Of a DNA stretch of 64,000 nt, positions 39,801 to 51,800 are shown in pieces. The DNA is from Alviniconcha marisindica (Eukaryota > Mollusca > Gastropoda > Provannidae). Below the pieces are notes generated by a model that saw nothing but the letters and a program-made list of their open reading frames with translations, searched no databases and had not been told where the DNA came from. The stretch is from the NCBI GenBank assembly GCA_018857735.1, contig JABMCL010000598.1, positions 291,001-355,000 on the forward strand, read 5' to 3'. A program made the position numbers and the translations under genes. Positions within the stretch are counted from its first letter, which is position 1, and each line of letters starts with the position of its first letter.

Positions 39801-42800
39801 GTATTAAGAAGAAGAGGGTGGGTCTTATAATACGGGGTGGTCTGTTGGCAAGAAGAGGGTGAGTCGTATAATGTGGGGCGGTCTGTTGGCAAGAAGAGGG
39901 TTGGTCTCATGAAGAGGGTGGGTCTTAATGGGCGGTCTGTTAAGAAAAAGAGGGTTGGTCTCATGGAGGGGGTGGGTCTTAATGGGCGGTCTGTTAAGAA
40001 GAAGAGGGTTGGTCTCATGAAGAGGGTGGGTCTTAATGGGTTGGTCTGTTAAGAAGAAGAGGGTTGGTCTCATGGAGGGGGTGGGTCTTAATGGGTGGTC
40101 TGTTAAGAAGAAGAGGGTTGGTCTCATGGAGGGGTGGGTCTTAATGGGTGGTCTGTTAAGAAGAGGGTTGGTCTCATGGAGGGGGTGGGTCTTAATGGGT
40201 GGTCTGTTAAGAAGAAGAGGGTTGGTCTCATGGAGGGGGGGTGAGGGGTCACCCGGTCTGTTGAGGGAGAAGAGGGGGGAGGTCTGAATAAGGGGTGGTC
40301 TGTTCTGAAGAAGAGGGTGGATTTTATAATAAGGGGCTGGTCTGTTCTGAGGAAGAGGGTGGATTTTATAATAAGGGGGTGGTCTGTTCTGAAGAAGAGG
40401 GTCGGATTTTATAATAAGGGGGTGGTCTGTTCTGAAGAAGAGGGTGGATTTTATAATAAGGGGGTGGTCTGTTCTGAAGAAGAGGGTGGATTTTATAATA
40501 AGGGGGTGGTCTGTTCTGAAGAAGAGGGTGGATTTTATAATAAGGGGGTGGTCTGTTCTGAAGAAGAGGGTGGATTTTATAATAAGGGGGTGGTCTGTTG
40601 GGAAGAAGAGGGTGGATTTTATAATAAGGGGGTGGTCTGTTGGGAAGAAGAGGGTGGGTTTATAATGGGGTGGTCTGTTGGGTAGAATAGAGTGGGTTTT
40701 ATAATAAGGGGGTGGTCTGTTGGGAAGAAGAGGGTGGGTTTTATAATAAGGGGGTGGTCTGTTGGGAGAAGAGGGTGGGTTTTATAATAAGGGGGTGGTC
40801 TGTTGGGGAGAAGAGGGTGGGTTTTATAATAAGGGGGTGGTCTGTTGGGGAGAAGAGGGTGGGTTTTATAATAAGGGGGGTGGTCTGTTGGGGAGAAGAG
40901 GGTGGGTTTTATAATAAGGGGGTGGTCTGTTGGGGAGAAGAGGGTGGGTTTTATAATAAGGGGGTGGTCTGTTGGGGAGAAGAGGGTGGGTTTTATAATA
41001 AGGGGGTGGTCTGTTGGGGAGAAGAGGGTGGGTTTTATAATAAGGGGGTGGTCTGTTGGGGAGAAGAGGGTGGGTTTTATAATAAGGGGGTGGTCTGTTG
41101 GGGAGAAGAGGGTGGGTTTTATAATAAGGGGGTGGTCTGTTGGGGAGAATAGGGTGGGTTTTATAATAAGGGGGTGGTCTGTTGGGGAGAATAGGGTGGG
41201 TCTCACATGGGCTGTGTTGGCAGGGGATGTGCCTGGTTTTTGTTTTGTGAACCTGCAGTTGAATGGCACCGTTGTTGGACAGGTGAACCGAGGGAAGAAG
41301 TGGAAAGAGATCTGTACTGTTGTCAACATTGGCTCCTCAGCCAGCGCGGCCTTCACCTTAAAGAAGAACTACATCCGGTACTTGTTTGCCTTCGAATGCA
41401 AGTTTGAGCGTGGCGGCCTTGACCCCGCACCCATCCTTGCAGAGATGGAGGCCCAGTTGGAGAAGAAGAGGGAACAGAAGAAGCGAGTGCCTTCCCCAGG
41501 TAAGAAGAAAAGTGAGAGTTGCTGCCACTTCCTTTCCTCACTGTTACAGTCAACCTCTGCCCTTACTAGGCAGGGCGGACCAGCTCCAGCAACCCAAACC
41601 ATACATACAGCCACCAGTTGCAGCACCTGCTCAAAACGGTTACTTTATCAACTGGGTCTTTATGGGAAACAGGGTTGTAGGGATTTGCGGTGTATTATCT
41701 GCACCTCAGAGAAAGGCAGACGTGGTGGCTGTTTGGGTTTGGACAGTTGTTTTATTTAGAGGAATGGGGTTGGACAAGTTTTCCTGTGGGTCTCTGGCCT
41801 GATGACCAGTGGGATACTTTAGCTGGAGGAGAAGCAAAAGAGGGCTGTCCTCCTGTCTTCAGAGAGGTTTTGAAAGGGAGGGAAGCAAATGCAGTCTTTT
41901 TGAGTCTGAGGTTTGTTCCCATGTTCTTGATCGGTATTTGTTTTCAAACTTGGCTGGCTGTTGGAGTATTGGATCAGACCCGCAGAATGATGTGATCTCA
42001 TCTACGTGGCTGCCCTGTCCTGCGTAACATTGTTGCACTGCCGGCCGCAGAGATCACTTCTCACCAAGCCGCGTCTGCACCCAGCCTCTCGGGGTGCACA
42101 CACTCAAACAGACATACACCAAAGACAAACACATGCAACACAAACACGCCGTGCACGCCAATGAGGCCATTGTTGTTGTCGTTCCTTCATATTACTTGCA
42201 CGTCAACCTGTACACCGTCCAATGTGGGTTGACAGGTTCCCAGAGCTCCCAGGATGCCTTCCAGCAGCCGCCAACCCCCAACAGCCAGATGATGGATGGG
42301 TTCCCCTCCGGCCCAGGGATGCCTCCGCCCTACATGCAGGGGCCCGATGGCCCGATGGTACCGGGGCCCATGGGGGCTCACGGGCCTGGCATGATGATGC
42401 CTAACAGCATGATGGGCCACCCCAGCATGCTGGGTGGCCAGGCGGGGATGCCGCCTCACCCTGGGCCCATGGGTGGGGGCTCTGGTGGTGGGATGATGGG
42501 CCACGGCCCCAGCAGCATGATGATGCCGGGCGCCGGCCCCGTGGCCAGCCAGAACATGATGGGGGGCGGCAGCATGCCGCAGCAGGGAGGGATGATGAAC
42601 GTGGGCGGCTCCATGATGGGCCCTGGTGGTGGCATGATGGGGCCTGGCATCCACATGGGGCCCAACAGCTACAGTGCCGGGCCACCCACCAGCATGATTA
42701 GCCAGGGGCCCAGCTCCAACAGCAGCAGCATGGGCCCCAGCCCCGGCCCGCCTATGATGGCAGGGAGCGTCGCCAGCACCGCATCCAGCTCCGCGTCCAA

Positions 42801-45800
42801 CAGCAGTGCGGTGGGATGCAGCAGCGTGAGCAGCATGGCTCCGCCGACCAGCAGCAGTATACCCCTGCCCCCCAGCAGCACCCCCAACTCGCGACCCCCA
42901 ACAGCGGACAGTGTCAGCGTGCAGGACCCCTTCGCGGACGAGCCCAGCAAGGCCTCCAGCCCAGCCACCTTCGCGCAGAGGCCGGGCCCCTCTGGGCCCA
43001 GCCCCTCCCCGGTGGGCTTCCCCTCCCCGGGTCCCCCCACCACCTCCAGCGCTCCGGGCTTCGGCAGTCGGCCATCCTCCGCCTCCAACCCCAGCGCCCC
43101 TCCCTTCCCCAACGGCCCTGGTAACGAGCAAGGTCCCAACGCCTTCCGCAGACTGCCAGAGGGGTTCCAGCCCTCCTCATCAGGCTCCTTCCCCGGCCGC
43201 TCAGAAAATGCTCAGTTCCCATTTGGCCATGAAAGGTAAGCTGTTGAAAATAGTCACCTGTTGTTTCTCCACCATACCTATTTCTCTTTTGCATTTTCCA
43301 CTGTTCTCTCATTGTAGATGATGCATAAAGGATGGGACATACCTTGGGCGGTGGCATATCAGATATAAAAAACAACAACACACCTGTGCATGTGTTCTAC
43401 GTTATGATTTTGTTTGTTTGTGCTAAAACAAGCTGTCTGTTCATGAGCTAGTCGATTACTCCTGGTGATGCTCTGTGACAACCTGCGGGTGATGCCAGGT
43501 TTCTGCCTTACAGTTCCAGCCATCCAGCCCAGCCTTTTCGCCCATCCTCAGGCAGTTCTGACCCTGCCTACGCCGCTCGTTTTCCCGGCCAGCAACCTCC
43601 TTTCCGACCGCCAGGCCCAGGGGAGCCCTTCAGCAGCACTCAGCCTTTTCCTACCCATGGTCCGGTGTTCGGACCTCGCATGCCAGGGCAGGAGGGGTTC
43701 AGCAGCTACCCATCACCACAACACCCGGGTGTTCGGCCCCCAATGAGCCGGGAAGGCTCCTATTCTGGACCAGGTTGGTGCAGAAGTCTCAAACTGTAAC
43801 CAGAGAAAGGATTTTAATATAAGAAAAAGTTGATTTATTTATTTATTTTTTATAGATTTCATTTCAACAAATGTTCGTAAATTCAGTCCTTACTGACAGC
43901 CCTTGTCCTGTTTGAAGGCATGGAGATCTTCGTTCCTTCCCCTGTAGGGCCCCCTGCCCCCTCCATCCTACCCCTCCACACTACACTCCCACTTAGCCAC
44001 ACCCCTTCCGCTTGCCATTTCATCAACCAGTCTTCTGATCATTGTCTCTGTGCAAGTTCTGTCTGTTTGTTTGTATATTTCAGTAGAGTAGAAGTCTGTA
44101 TTGATGAAGCTTGGAAGATGGCAAGGTGGTGCTGAGGAAAAATTCAAGTCTGTCAGGGAGTAATAACTGTCAGCAACAAAGCCTGTCAGGGACTAATAAC
44201 CATCAGCAACAAGGTCTGTCAGGGACTAATAACCATCAGCAACAAAGCCTGTCAGGGACTAATAACCATCAGCAACAAAGCCTGTCAGGGACTAATAACC
44301 ATCAGCAACAAAGCCTGTCAGGGACTAATAACCGTCAGCAACAAAGCCTGTCAGGGACTAATAACCATCAGCAACAAAGCCTGTCAGGGACTAATAACCA
44401 TCAGCAACAAAGCCTGTCAGGGACTAATGACCATCAGCAACAAAGCCTGTCAGGGACTAATGACCATCAGCAACGAAGCCTGTCAGGGACTAATAACCAT
44501 CAGCAACAAAGCCTGTCAGGGACTAATAACCGTCAGCAACAAAGCCTGTCAGGGACTAATAACCGTCAGCAAGAAAGCCTGTCGGGGACTAATAACCGCC
44601 AGCAAGAAATCCTGTCGGGGACTAATAACCGCCAGCAAAAAGCCTGTTGGGGACTAATAACCGCCAGCAGCAAAGCCTGTCGGGGACTAATAACCGCCAG
44701 CAGCAAAGCCTGTCGGGGACTAATAAGTGTCAGCGGCAAAGCCTGGCAGGGACTAATAACCGTCAGCAACAAAGCCTGTCAGGGAATAATAACTCAGCAA
44801 GAAAGCCTGTCAGGGACTAATGACCATCAGCAACAAAGCCTGTCGGGGGACTAATAACCGCCAGCAGCAAAGCCTGTCGGGGACTAATAACCGTCAGCAG
44901 CAAAGCCTGTCGGGGACTAATAACCGCCAGCAGCAAAGCCTGTCGGGGACTAATAACCGCCAGCAGCAAAGCCTGTCGGGGACTAATAACCGCCAGCAGC
45001 AAAGCCTGTCTGGGACTAATAAGTGTCAGCGGCAAAGCCTGGCAGGGACTAATAAGTGTCGGCAACAAAGCCTGGCAGGGAATAATAACTCAGCAAGAAA
45101 GCCTGTCAGGGACTAATGACCATCAGCAACAAAGCCTGGCAGGGACTAATAAAGCCTCTACCCCATTCCCCCTTCAAAAGGAAAAACAGTCTCTGCTAAA
45201 TAATAATAATAATAATTATTATAGGGAACATATAGAGCACTTTTGGAAACTCAAAGCGCTTTACAAGTTAAAGAAAAACATACTATGCGCAAGTACCCAT
45301 AATTACAGAAATGATTGATGTAGAGATGAATAGTTTATGGAACGAAAGCTGGTATTTGGGTGCAAGGTGCATATGTGTATCAGATTCTGAGGCAGTTTTG
45401 TGGACTATTTTGAAAATATGAAAATCCCACAAATACAGTGTTACAGAAAAAGCGTTTTACAGAAAGTTTTAGAATTTGCCAGATGGGAAAGTAGCACAGT
45501 TAAACTAATGGAAGGTGAGTTGTCCAGTTCATTATGGTACTTTATGTGCAACATTGCTAACAGAAGCATTGCTGGTTGGACTGACGGACAAGTGTTTGGT
45601 TTGGTTTTGCCAGCAGGGGGGTCTGTGTCTCAGTACTCCGACTGGAATGGTGGAGGGGGGATGGGTCATTCGACCTACTCTTCCCATCTCGACTCCCACT
45701 GCGACTTTAACATGAGTGGTACGAAGATGCAGAGTTTGCCTCTCTCATCTTACTCATGTAGAGCTCTTTTTCTCTAGACTTTTGGTTTTCTCTGTGTAAC

Positions 45801-48800
45801 CAAACCTTATTGACAATGGCTTCTTTATTATTTTTACATGGAGTAAATTTGTTCTGCTTCTTATAATTGTATATTTATCTTTCCTTCTTTTTTTAACATA
45901 CTGGGTGTTTTTATTTTAACAACTGTTATGGTTTGATTGGCATTTTGTGGTCATTTATTTTGATTTAAATCCAGAAAATGGGTGGGCTATAGGACTTCTA
46001 AAATTTTCAGTTGGGATTTTTACTTTATTTAATCAAAGCCATTAAACTGTTCACCTCCCTAAACTGTTTCCTGTGTTTTGTCTGTGTTGTTTAGCATTTG
46101 TAACTAAATGCAGCATGTTTCCTCTTTTCTTTTTATGCAACCAAATAGCTGGTATTTGCATGGAAGCCCCCCCCCCCCCCCCCCCCCCCTGGAAAATGAA
46201 ATATTGACTGCTATAGACGGTTTGGAAAGAAAATGTCATTTCAAATGTACTCTTGTATGTCTGTGCACTGTCTGTGGAGAGAGACAGTAACGTACAACAA
46301 TTTCCTCTGTCAGTACTCTTGGCATTATGTAGAGAGAGACAGTAATGTACTACAGTTTCTTCTGTCTGTACACTTGGCACTGTCCATGTAGAGAGAGACC
46401 ATAGCATACTGTAGTTTCTTCCTGCAAGAGAGTGGTTTACCTGACTTCTCTCTCCCTGAAATGAAGTTGTGAGCAAAGACCAGTGAAATGTAAAAAATGC
46501 TTTTTTCAGCAGAAGGAAACTAGTTTAGCCTACGTGCTTGCATTTAACCTGTCCTATTGCCTAGTTTCCCCATTTCCTCTGTTTATTTCACAGCTTTGAT
46601 CTTGGCACAGGTCAACTGCTTCAGGCCTCAGCATGCTGGCATGCACATCTGTACTTGGCAAAGTAGTGCTCCATTGAAAGCTCCACTTTTGCAGTTATAT
46701 TGAACACTGTTTACATTGACAGAAAGGTTGCACATTTGAAGGTCTCAAACAAAAAACAGTTATTGGAGAAAGAAAGCAAAACAAAGTTGGCAGAACTGAT
46801 GTCTGAGGTCTGGCCTGTGGATGAAATGGACACTGGTGTGTCAGCCCTGTGTGGGTGAAGTGGACACTGGTGTGTCAGCCCTTTGTGGGTGAAGTGGACA
46901 CTGGTGTGTCAGCCCTGTGTGGGTGAAGTGGACACTGGTGTGTCAGCCCTGTGTGGGTGAAGTGGACACTGGTGTGTCAGCCCTGTGCCAAGTCCCTCTT
47001 GTCAGAGGTGGCTGTGGTGACCATTTAAGATGGTTTGTGTCTGTACTGCATCTGTAACCATCAGTGAGTTTGTATATGACACTTGCTGGCTGTGCTTTGA
47101 ATTGCTGGAGCTATGTGGTGACAACTGTGACCTCAGTTTACCTGTACCAGTAATGTGATACCATGAATTTCACATGGTCTTCCCTTTCATGTATGTAGGA
47201 TAAGGAGGGTTATGCATGTTGATGTGGATATGTTTGGAGTGACCACGCTGAGGACTGAATGAAAGAGTGGAAGGTCATGCATGTAGAATGAAGCACAAAG
47301 GAAAATGCGCATGAGCTGTGTATGGTTGTCTGTAGAGGTTTGACTTATTAATACCAGTACTTTTTCAAACTTCTTCTGCTTTGATCTTTTGTGTGTGATT
47401 TCCCCCCCCCCACTCCTCTGTGAACTCTTTTGGTCTGTACTACAGCTTTTAACATAGGCTAGAGGCTTGCACAAGATTTGCAACTTGCACACAGTAACAA
47501 AGCAGCATGTGTTATGAGGGTGACTGCTCCTTTTTGTTTTCTAGTTTTCTCTGTTTGGCTGTTTTTATGTTTGGTTTATACTAACAAAGTTTTGGGTGTG
47601 TGGAACTTACTAATAGCATGTGGGTGTTTGACATGTGTTTTAAATAGGTTTCATTAATCATTTTGGTGTTGGTTTTCACGGGTTGGGGGGAGGGGGGGGG
47701 GAGGGGGTGGTGGTTGAGTGAGTGAAAAGAAAAGAGTCCAACAAAGAAATGGAAGGGCTACCTGTTGATAAGTTAACATATCTACACCTTGATTGAGGGT
47801 GGAGGGAGGTACATACAAATGACTGCGGCTGATGTCTTGTGCTGAGGTTTGCTGTTACCCTTTTCCTGATATTGAAGTGGTGTGGCTGACGATGAGGATT
47901 GTTGAGTTGTGTGTACAACCACCTTTGTAACTGGTTGTGTGATACTCCTGAGAAATGAGGAGGGTATTAATTACTAATGAGTAGTGTGATTGTGCATGCA
48001 TACATGCCTTCACATTAGTTCAAATCAGTCACACAGCACAATTGCTTCACTTGCAGCTTCTTGACCAAAGTTTTTTTGCCACAGGTCGTGAAGGTGGGCC
48101 GTGGTCTCCCATGCATGCTCAGCGGAGCTACATGCCTCCCAACGCCCCAGGGACACCTCCCATGGGCCCCTATGCCAGACCACCACAGCGAGCCTCTCCA
48201 CAGGCCCGGGACAAACTGATGGCCAGCAAGCTGCAGGTAGGTGGAAGTGGTCCACAGCGAGGCTTCCCCATGGTCCACACCCCACTGCAAGGCTTCCCCA
48301 TGGTCCACACCCCACATCCCATGGTCCACACCCCACTGCAAGGCTTCCCCATGGTCCACACCCCACATCCCATGGTCCACACCCCACAGCAAGGCTTCCC
48401 CATGGTCACACCCCACATCCCATGGTCCACACCCCACAGCAAGGCTTCCCCATGGTCCACATCCCATGGCCCACACCCCACTGCAAGGCTTCCCCATGGT
48501 CACACCCCACATCCCATGGTCCACACCCCACTGCAAGGCTTCCCCGTGGTCCACACCCCACACCCCATGGTCCACACCCCACTGCAAGGCTTCCCCGTGG
48601 TCCACACCCCATGGTCCACACCCCACTGCAAGGCTTTACCCCAGCAAACACCTGGCTTTGCACTGTGTGGACGTTAGGCTTTGTCAGTGTGTGCTTTTCC
48701 TGTGTTCTGCACAGCACAGCACAGCTGCTCAGCTACTTGTGTGTCCCACTTTTGATTGATTGTAAACGCTTCAAAAATATATGCTGTTTTCTCATGTCAT

Positions 48801-51800
48801 AGATGTGCGTTTCATGTCAGGGTGGATGGGGTATTCCAGGGCTCATATATTATTTAGAAAATTGGGAAAACTGAGGTGCCCTTCTCAAGGTCTAGAAAGC
48901 CAGCGGTTTTTACACCCTCCATAATGAAGTTGTGGGGGGGTGGGGGTGTAGTTGAATCATTGTGTCCATGCTTTGGCTGGAACATATCTTCTGTGGTTTT
49001 TGTGACACCTGGTGTAGATAGATGTGATTGTGGCTTGTTTCAGTCCAAGAGCGGCTCCATGGTACCCAACACCCCTTTTCCACCCAAGAAGGAGATTGTG
49101 TTCCCTCCCGACAGCGTGGAAGCAGTTCAGCCCACATTAACAAAGCGCAGACGACTGACACATAAAGATCTAGGTAGGTTGGGTGCATTGCTGCTTGGGG
49201 TTTTATGTCATCAAGCAAGAAATGACGCCATTCAGGAGGACTTTCTTCACCCACTCTCTTCTTCTTACGCCAGTAAATTTTCTCTTCCGCAGTAATAACT
49301 AATCAGTGGTTTGAATCTCTTTGTGCAGTTATAACAGTAATCAGTGGTTTGATTCTCTTTGTGGTGTCTGTTTATGATGTTCACCCTTGGGGAGTGGGGA
49401 TAGCTCAGCGGTAGAGCAGTGGACTTGTGATCAAAAGGTTGCAGGTTTGAGGAGCAGCGGAGAATGTTCTTCTCCAGGGTCACTTTACATACTGACTCGT
49501 TTCCGTATCCATTCCACTTAGCACATGAAAGATCCAGGTCATTTTGCCAAAAGGGCAGGTGGCAGGTTGCTGCTAAACACACACGTACCCTACATTTGTG
49601 GCTTGAATGAAGTGAGACTGGTGCATGGTTGTGTGGTGAACACAAAAAGTGTACCAAGACACCAACAGTTTTATTTGGCACCAGCCATGTAACAGCCAAA
49701 ACAGCACTGCAAGGACACCATTTTGGTGGATATTAAACATGCTGTTAAAAGGCTGCACTCACTCGTTCAGAATCCCTTGCAAAAAGAGTAGTGAGTCTGC
49801 TCTAGAGCAGAGAATAACGCTGTGTACCACCACACTAATGCGGTGGGTGGTGGTTCTGTACTGTGTATCACAACACTAATGCGGTGGGTGGTGGTTCTGT
49901 ACTGTGTATCACCACACTGATGCAGTGGGTGGTGGTTCTGTACTGTGTATCACCACAGTAATGCGGTGGGTGGTGGTTCTGTACTGTGTATCACCACAGT
50001 AAGCGGTGGGTGGTGGTTCTGTACTGTGTATCACCACGCTAATGTGGGTGGTGGTTCTGTACTATGTATCACCACAGTAAGGCGGTGGGTGGTGGTTCTG
50101 TACTGTGTATCACCACACTAATGCGGTGGATGGTGGTTCTATACTGTGTGCCACCACAGTAAGGCGGTAGGCGGTGGTTCTGTACTGTGTACCACCATGG
50201 TAATGCGGTGGATGGTGGTTCTATACTGTGTACCACCACAGTAAGGTGGTAAGGCGGTGGTTCTATACCGTGTACCACCATGGTAAGGGGTGGGTGGTAG
50301 GGTTCTATACTGTGTACCACCACGTTTAAAGGGGGTAGGCGGTGGTTCTATACCTGTGTACCACCATGGTAAGGTGGTGGGTGGTAGTTCTATACCGTGT
50401 ACCACCACAGTAAGGTGGTGGGTGGTGGTTCTATACTGTGTACCACCACGGTAAGGTGGTGGGTGGTGGTTCTATACCGTGTACCACCACGGTAAGGTGG
50501 TGGTGCGTGGTGGTTCTATACTGTGTACCACCACAGTAAGGTGGTGGGTGGTGGTTCTATACTGTGTACCACCATGGTAACGCAGTGGGTTATGGTTCTA
50601 TACCATGTACCCCCATGGTAACTGGGTGGTGGTGGTGGTTCTGTACTATGTACCGCCATGGTAACTGGGTGGTGGTGGTTCTGTACTATGTACCGCCATG
50701 GTAACTGGGTGGTGGTGGTGGTGGTTCTGTACTATGTACCGCCATGGTAACTCAGTGTGGTGGTGGTGGTTCTGTACTATGTACCGCCATGGTAACTCAG
50801 GGGTTGGTGGTCGACATGTCCAGGTCTCGTATATGTACCGCCATGGTAACTCAGTGTGGTGGTGGTGGTTCTGTACTATGTACCGCCATGGTAACTCAGT
50901 GTGGTGGTGGTGGTTCTGTACTATGTACCGCCATGGTAACTCAGTGTGGTGGTGGTGGTTCTGTACTATGTACCACCATGGTAACTCAGTGTGGTGGTGG
51001 GGGTTCTGTACTATGTACCACCATGGTAACTCAGTGTGGTGGTGAGGGTTCTGTACTATGTACCACCATGGTAACTCAGTGTGGTGGTGAGGGTTCTGTA
51101 CTATGTGGTAACTCAGTGGTGGTGGTGGTTCTGTACTATGTACCACCATGGTAACTCAGTGGTGGTGGGGGTTCTGTACTATGTGGTAACTCAGTGGTGG
51201 TGGTGGTTGCAGGCCCTGTGGAAGCCTGGCGCCTGATGATGGCCCTCAAGTCTGGGCTGTTGGCGGAGAGCACGTGGGCCATCGACACCCTCAACATCCT
51301 GCTGTTTGACGACTCCACTGTGGCCTACTTCAACCTGACCCACCTTCCCGGCCTCCTGGAGGTCCTCACGGAGCACTTCCGTGCCGCCCTCATCCACATC
51401 TTCCACATCCTGCGTGACAGAGAGCTGCGGGGCAAGGCCGTCACCTGTCCACACAAGGTCAAGGACTGCACGGTCAAGTGGGAGGAAGAAGAGAGTGGTG
51501 ACGAAGCTTTAGCTACGCTGGTGCGAGCACCGTGCGAAGCGGGTTTGGACAAGACGGTGTACACTGGCGACTACACGATGGTGTCTCGTCAGGGCAAGGC
51601 GGTGAAGCTGGAGGAGGACAGCGAGGACCGCGCCGTCCTGGACACCAAGCAGTGGGACCACTTCTGCCTGTTCGGCGGCGGGGCCAGGCACTGGCAGAAA
51701 GGGGGTGGGGACATCACGCAGCACGTGGTGCCTTGCCTGGAGAGCAGCAGGACCCACAAGCTCCTCACAGACTTGTTTTTCTGCCAGAGAACTTGCTCCA

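Larger units (their letters stand above)
43774..45613 (+). other. ARID1 intron 13
   Basis: Dominated by the 33-bp minisatellite below, followed by a retroelement tail. No extra exon recognised. Confidence 0.7.

Noticed and set aside
40317..41356. Several long frames on both strands
   Set aside because: 42-bp repeat in the intron between the ARID exons. Both strands open simultaneously is typical of stop-free repeats.
41386..41802. 138-codon alternative frame over exon 11
   Set aside because: Out of frame with the conserved ARID sequence. It is a shadow.
42187..43131. 314-codon - strand frame over exon 12
   Set aside because: Shadow of the GC-rich coding exon on the + strand. No family resemblance.
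44111..45116. 247-codon Gln/Ser/Asn-rich frame
   Set aside because: Pure consequence of a 33-bp minisatellite in intron 13. The frame is lost where a unit has an indel, and no matching splice phases exist.
49400..49470. Functional tRNA gene
   Set aside because: A-box-like head only. The cloverleaf is degenerate and the sequence continues as a SINE body shared by other copies.
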